From JBBKXR01 sp037969585 (GTDB lineage Bacteria > Verrucomicrobiota > Verrucomicrobiia > Verrucomicrobiales > DEV007): a stretch of DNA of 64,000 nt. Below are positions 60,664-64,000 of this stretch, in pieces. The position numbers and the translations under genes were made by a program. Where the stretch lies: positions 14,639-78,638 of the forward strand of contig JBBKXR010000191.1 of assembly GCA_037969585.1 (NCBI GenBank), in the 5' to 3' direction. Within the stretch, counting starts at the first letter, position 1, and the number at the start of each line of letters is the position of its first letter. The notes below the pieces were generated by a model that was given only the letters and a program-made list of their open reading frames with translations, searched no databases and was not told the origin of the DNA.

Positions 60664-61350
60664 CTATGGGGCGGGTGGCTTGCGGCTACTCTGCTTTGTC
60701 AAAATAAGCTGACCGTCTTTTACTTCGATCGATTCCAACTCGTTCATGAACTTTTCGAGTTCGGGACTGTCCTTCAGCTCTTTGGCCATATTCTGGCCGC
60801 TTAATCCCTCGATAAACGCTTCCGGTAGCTTGTGACCTTCGATGTCGACATCAGTAATGAAAATTTGCAAATCGCCGGCTGCTTTGTGGACATTCAACGA
60901 CAGTGCGCCGTTGAAATAACGGTCGCTAAACCCCGGTATTGCACTCAGTGGGAAACTACCATCAACGACCAGTTGGCCCTCCTCGATTTTGATCCAAGCT
61001 TTGCCCTTGAGGACTTCCATATCGGGATTGCAGACAATCGCCGCATTCAGATCGTCGGCGCTGAGCGTCAGCGTGCCACCGTCTATTTCAAAAGCATCGA
61101 ACCGGGCCTGTATCGCGTCGCATTCACCTTCTTTGGTTTCGTATTCCGGCAACTCAACCGGATTCTCAGCGGTGTAGGCCTTGCCTTTCTTGAACACATA
61201 ACCAATGCCGACCCCCATCAATATCACCGCGATCAGCGTCAACACGGCGAGACTGATGCACCCGATCAAAAAACAACTTTTCTCTCCGCTACCGCTGCTG
61301 GCGGATGATGCATTGTTGCCGAGAGGCGGTGGGACGTGACCATTACTCAT
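60664..61350 (-). CDS. Single-pass membrane protein of unknown function
   Basis: 228 residues from ATG 61350. A short cytosolic proline/serine-rich N-terminus (about 1-25, PPPLGNNASSASSGSGEKS) is followed by one membrane segment at about 26-50 (CFLIGCISLAVLTLIAVILM) and a soluble domain with LTLSADDLNAAIVCN, DGSFPLSAIPGFSDRYFNGA and LQIFITDVDIEGHKLPEAFI. The domain recalls the lipid/water-binding type used by some envelope proteins, but I cannot name the family. It lies 7 bp before the DoxX-like gene, so it probably belongs to the same transcript. Confidence 0.7.
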   Translation of the reverse strand: MSNGHVPPPLGNNASSASSGSGEKSCFLIGCISLAVLTLIAVILMGVGIGYVFKKGKAYTAENPVELPEYETKEGECDAIQARFDAFEIDGGTLTLSADDLNAAIVCNPDMEVLKGKAWIKIEEGQLVVDGSFPLSAIPGFSDRYFNGALSLNVHKAAGDLQIFITDVDIEGHKLPEAFIEGLSGQNMAKELKDSPELEKFMNELESIEVKDGQLILTKQSSRKPPAP

Positions 61351-61532
61351 AACCAAAACCTAGCTCTTTCCTGCGATGCTGCGAGCAAATATCAGCGAAA
61401 AATCCGCAACCGGGAACCCGATTTTGCTGCTCAGGAGCGACTTTTGTTGCCAAAAAACCAGCCCACTTGCGCAAGCGCTTCCTGACTCCCTGTCTGACTG
61501 ATCGGAGAACCAACGAAAAACTTTCTCAGCAA

Positions 61533-61571
61533 TCCGCAATTCCGCTATTGCAAATCAGTCTCAATTGCGGA
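61533..61571. promoter_or_regulatory. Inverted repeat in the feo promoter region
   Basis: TCCGCAATT (61533-61541) and AATTGCGGA (61563-61571) are a perfect 9-bp inverted repeat separated by 21 bp, ending 15 bp before feoA. A perfect CTTGCGCAAG palindrome lies at 61466-61475. Neither resembles the canonical Fur or DtxR box closely, so any link to iron control is speculative. Confidence 0.4.
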
Positions 61572-61585
61572 AAACTGATAGCACG

Positions 61586-61843
61586 ATGCAAATGGCAACC
61601 GCCAACGATCTGAAAATCGACAGTCTGCAAAGCCTTTCTCAGGCTGAAGTCGGCTGCGATTTTCGTATCCGCATGCTTGAAGGTCCCGCCTGCGAGCAGT
61701 TGCGCCGCCTCGGTTTCTGCGAGTCGCTGCAGGTTCGCAAGCTCGCCAACGGTCGCAATCTGGTTTGCTCGGTGTGTGGCACGCGCCTGGCCTTGAGTCG
61801 CAAGCTTGCCGATCAGGTTCTGGTCTCGCCCGTCGGCGCCTAA
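61586..61843 (+). CDS. feoA: FeoA family protein
   Basis: 85 residues from ATG 61586 (ATG 61592 is also possible). SH3-like FeoA fold: LSQAEVGCDFRIRMLEGPACEQLRRLGFCESLQVRKL, given by region, then ALSRKLADQVLVSPV. An additional CSVCG motif (NLVCSVCGTRLAL) distinguishes it from E. coli FeoA. FeoA assists FeoB in Fe2+ uptake. It lies 29 bp upstream of feoB with the same strand, and the inverted repeat at 61533-61571 precedes it. Confidence 0.87.
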   Translation: MQMATANDLKIDSLQSLSQAEVGCDFRIRMLEGPACEQLRRLGFCESLQVRKLANGRNLVCSVCGTRLALSRKLADQVLVSPVGA

Positions 61844-61872
61844 CTCGGAAATTTCTTCCGCCTTTCCTCGAA

Positions 61873-63756
61873 ATGGACGAAGTGCTCGAAACGGTCGCCC
61901 TGGCCGGAAATCCAAATGCTGGCAAAAGCACCCTGTTCAACGCCCTCACCGGCGGCATGGCCAAGGTCGCCAACTATCCTGGCGTCACCGTCTCGCTGAA
62001 ACGTGGCGAATTTTTCTCACCGCACGGCAAAAAACTGCAGCTGATCGATCTACCCGGCTGTTATTCTCTCGAAGGCGGTTCGCCCGAGCAGGAACTTGCC
62101 AGCCAGGCTCTGACCGGAAACCTTCCCGGCGGCAGCAAAAAACCCGACCTCGCCGTGTGCGTGGTCGACGCCTCAAATCTCGAACGCCACCTGGTGCTCG
62201 CCCTGCAGGTCATCGAAACCGGACTACCGGTAGTGATCGCTCTGAACATGGTCGATGTCGCCGAGAAGAGCGGCCTTCGTCTCGACCCGCAAAAACTTTC
62301 CGAAGAGCTCGGCGTACCCGTTGTGCCGATGACCGCGCACACCGGCAGAGGCGTCACTGAGCTCAAGCAAGCCATCCGCCATCCCCTGCCGCCTGTGCCG
62401 GAAACGCCGTGGACCGACAGCGACAACTTGGACGAAGCTCGCCGCGAATTTGTCTACCGGACCTGCGAGCTGGTCGCCCGCCGTCCCTCCGATCACACCG
62501 CCACCGTCTCCGACAAACTCGACGCCGTGCTGCTGCACCCCGTGTTCGGATGGGTCGCGTTCATCGCCGTCATGCTCGGTGTGTTCTGGTCGATTTTTTC
62601 GTGGGCATCGATCCCGATGGGCTGGATCGAAGCCGGACAGGATTGGCTTTCCGGCGTCGTCGAAAATGCCATGTCCGAGGGAGATCTGCGCGATCTTCTA
62701 GTCAACGGTATCATTGGTGGCGTCGGCTCCGTAATCGTATTCCTGCCGCAGATTCTGTTCCTGTTCTTCTTTATCGGCCTGCTCGAGAGCACCGGCTACA
62801 TGGCGCGGGCCGCCTATCTGATGGACGGTATGATGTCAAAAGTCGGCCTCAGCGGCAAAGCCTTTCTTCCCCTGCTCAGCTCCTACGCCTGCGCCATCCC
62901 CGGCGTCATGGCAACGCGCACCATCGACTCCGCCAAGGAAAGGCTAACCACTATCTTTGTCGCTCCGTGGATGAGTTGCTCGGCCCGACTGCCCGTCTAC
63001 CTGCTGCTAATTCCACTACTGATCGGTGGTAGCGAGGGTGGACTCGTTCAGGCAGTGATCATGACCGGCCTGTATGCCATTGGCACGCTGAGCGCCTTCG
63101 TGGTGGCCAAATTGCTGCGCCGAAAACTCGGCCCCGAAGAAATCGAGCACCATTTCATCCTCGAACTACCGCCTTACCGCACGCCGCAATGGCCGTACAT
63201 TGCGCGCCATCTGCTCGAACGCGGCTGGGCCTTTATCCGCAAAGCCGGCACCGTGATCCTGATGTTGATGATTTTGCTCTGGGCGGCACAGACTTATCCG
63301 AAATCCGACAGCGAAGATCCCGGCGAACGCCTCGACTACTCGCTGGTTGGCCGCATCAGTCACGTCATCGAACCACTCGTTCGGCCGATGGGTTTCGACG
63401 GCCGCACCGGCACCGCCATTCTCACCTCATTTGCCGCCCGCGAAGTGTTCGTCGGATCGATGGCCCAACTCTACCATGTCGCCGAAAGCGACAGCGATGT
63501 CGCCACCCGCACCGACCTGCGCACTGTGCTCGCCGATCAGACCTGGGAAGATGGCAAAAAAGTTTTCCGACCGCTGACGGTGATCTCGTTGCTGATTTTT
63601 TACATCTACGCTCTGCAGTGCCTACCCACCTCCGCCGTGGTCGCCCGCGAAACCAACTCGTGGAAGTGGGCGACGGGCCAGTTCTTTTTCATGTCACTGT
63701 TCGCCGCGCTGGCGTCGCTGGTTGTGTTCCAAGTCGGGAAGCTGATGGGATTTTGA
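61873..63756 (+). CDS. feoB: Ferrous iron transporter FeoB
   Basis: 627 residues from ATG 61873; the longer frame from 61765 lies inside feoA. The N-terminal GTPase has G1 GNPNAGKST (residues 13-21), the G2/G3 region NYPGVTVSLKRG and DLPGCYSL, and NMVD (G4). Two gate regions are visible: SSYACAIPGVMATRTI with Cys in the conserved Gate motif, and SFAAREVFVGSMA. Around ten hydrophobic segments make up the membrane part. It moves Fe2+ into the cytoplasm. It is the middle gene of a feoA-feoB-small protein operon. Confidence 0.95.
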   Translation: MDEVLETVALAGNPNAGKSTLFNALTGGMAKVANYPGVTVSLKRGEFFSPHGKKLQLIDLPGCYSLEGGSPEQELASQALTGNLPGGSKKPDLAVCVVDASNLERHLVLALQVIETGLPVVIALNMVDVAEKSGLRLDPQKLSEELGVPVVPMTAHTGRGVTELKQAIRHPLPPVPETPWTDSDNLDEARREFVYRTCELVARRPSDHTATVSDKLDAVLLHPVFGWVAFIAVMLGVFWSIFSWASIPMGWIEAGQDWLSGVVENAMSEGDLRDLLVNGIIGGVGSVIVFLPQILFLFFFIGLLESTGYMARAAYLMDGMMSKVGLSGKAFLPLLSSYACAIPGVMATRTIDSAKERLTTIFVAPWMSCSARLPVYLLLIPLLIGGSEGGLVQAVIMTGLYAIGTLSAFVVAKLLRRKLGPEEIEHHFILELPPYRTPQWPYIARHLLERGWAFIRKAGTVILMLMILLWAAQTYPKSDSEDPGERLDYSLVGRISHVIEPLVRPMGFDGRTGTAILTSFAAREVFVGSMAQLYHVAESDSDVATRTDLRTVLADQTWEDGKKVFRPLTVISLLIFYIYALQCLPTSAVVARETNSWKWATGQFFFMSLFAALASLVVFQVGKLMGF

Positions 63757-63757
63757 T

Positions 63758-63922
63758 ATGAGTTCGGACTGGCAGACATGGGCGGCAGCGGCGGTGGTGG
63801 TGGTTACCGCGGTGCTGTACGTGCGACGGGTTTTGGGGAAGAGGAAGAAGGTTGGCGATTGTTCAAACGATTGCTCCTGCGATCAAAACAAAGGCAGCAA
63901 AGGCAGCAAAGGCGGCGTGTAG
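63758..63922 (+). CDS. FeoB-associated Cys-rich membrane protein
   Basis: 54 residues from ATG 63758, one base after the feoB stop. A single hydrophobic segment (AAAAVVVVTAVLYVRR, about residues 9-24) precedes a basic stretch and a cysteine cluster C-x3-C-x-C at residues 35, 39 and 41 (GDCSNDCSCD), ending in a GSKGSKGGV repeat. This fits the FeoB-associated Cys-rich family, found immediately after feoB in many bacteria. The position, size and Cys pattern all agree. It is a small gene easily missed by length cut-offs. Confidence 0.8.
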   Translation: MSSDWQTWAAAAVVVVTAVLYVRRVLGKRKKVGDCSNDCSCDQNKGSKGSKGGV

Positions 63923-64000
63923 ATTGACAGAGCTCCGGCAATGGTAAACCTGCAGGATACAAAATCTCGACCAAACCCTTCCCATGTGCCTTCCGGCAGG

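Noticed and set aside
63881..63910. Short GGCAGCAAA repeats near the right end
   Set aside because: They are three in-frame units within the small FeoB-associated gene and not a CRISPR array or other repeat element.
1..64000. tRNA, rRNA or CRISPR sequences
   Set aside because: No such pattern was found by reading; without a covariance search, a tRNA cannot be fully excluded.

Overview
The window is gene-dense, GC-rich chromosomal DNA from a bacterium of the Planctomycetes-Verrucomicrobia group, most likely a Verrucomicrobiota member. The evidence is the family content: two DUF1501 proteins, a DUF1549/DUF1553 (PSCyt2/PSD1) protein, Tat-type FAD oxidoreductases, PQQ-like beta-propeller proteins, and sodium:solute symporters paired with DUF3311-type small proteins. 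Genes often overlap by ATGA, Shine-Dalgarno sequences are mostly weak, and several genes start with GTG or TTG. I see no rRNA, tRNA or CRISPR array.

Layout. 1-5072 (-): AddA/AddB-type recombination helicase-nuclease, with AddA cut by the window edge. 5152-8954 (+): small membrane protein, symporter, enolase-superfamily enzyme, DUF3127 protein. 9124-15249 (-): a six-gene run (FAD oxidoreductase, YbjT-like SDR, MFS transporter, RidA, membrane protein, cyclic-nucleotide-binding protein). 15428-15619: apparent remnant of a secreted fasciclin gene. 15766-20694 (-): DUF1549/1553, FAD oxidoreductase and DUF1501 operon. 20980-28367 (-): two PQQ-like propeller proteins, DUF3311-type protein, symporter and a short adenylate-forming enzyme. 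28633-30586 (+): ECF sigma factor plus a membrane protein that looks like YfbK without its vWA domain. 30596-34932: FAD oxidoreductase, SDR and a second DUF1501 protein. 35102-39069 (+): DUF898 protein, M48 peptidase, AvtA-like aminotransferase. 39075-43082 (-): DUF2288, D-threonine aldolase-like PLP enzyme, RidA, and an ABC exporter with an apparently disabled ATPase.

43228-50707 is the most system-like part: LolA-like carrier, FabZ-like dehydratase, FAD oxidoreductase, AMP-dependent ligase, ketosynthase, ketosynthase-like chain-length-factor protein, FabG and acyl carrier protein. This is the core of a type II fatty-acid/polyketide pathway resembling aryl-polyene pigment clusters. No ammonia-lyase, glycosyltransferase or MMPL exporter is present in the window, so the product is not established.

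50755-61350 holds a secreted protein of unknown function, a Uup-like ABC-F ATPase, a CBS/DRTGG-regulated DHH pyrophosphatase, a secreted peroxiredoxin, a large double-protease protein with an embedded PDZ domain, and a DoxX-like/DUF2071/methyltransferase operon. The window closes with feoA, feoB and a 54-residue FeoB-associated Cys-rich protein.

Two copies of a roughly 130-bp element with long imperfect terminal inverted repeats (8991-9116 and 20799-20934) are the only dispersed mobile-like DNA noticed.
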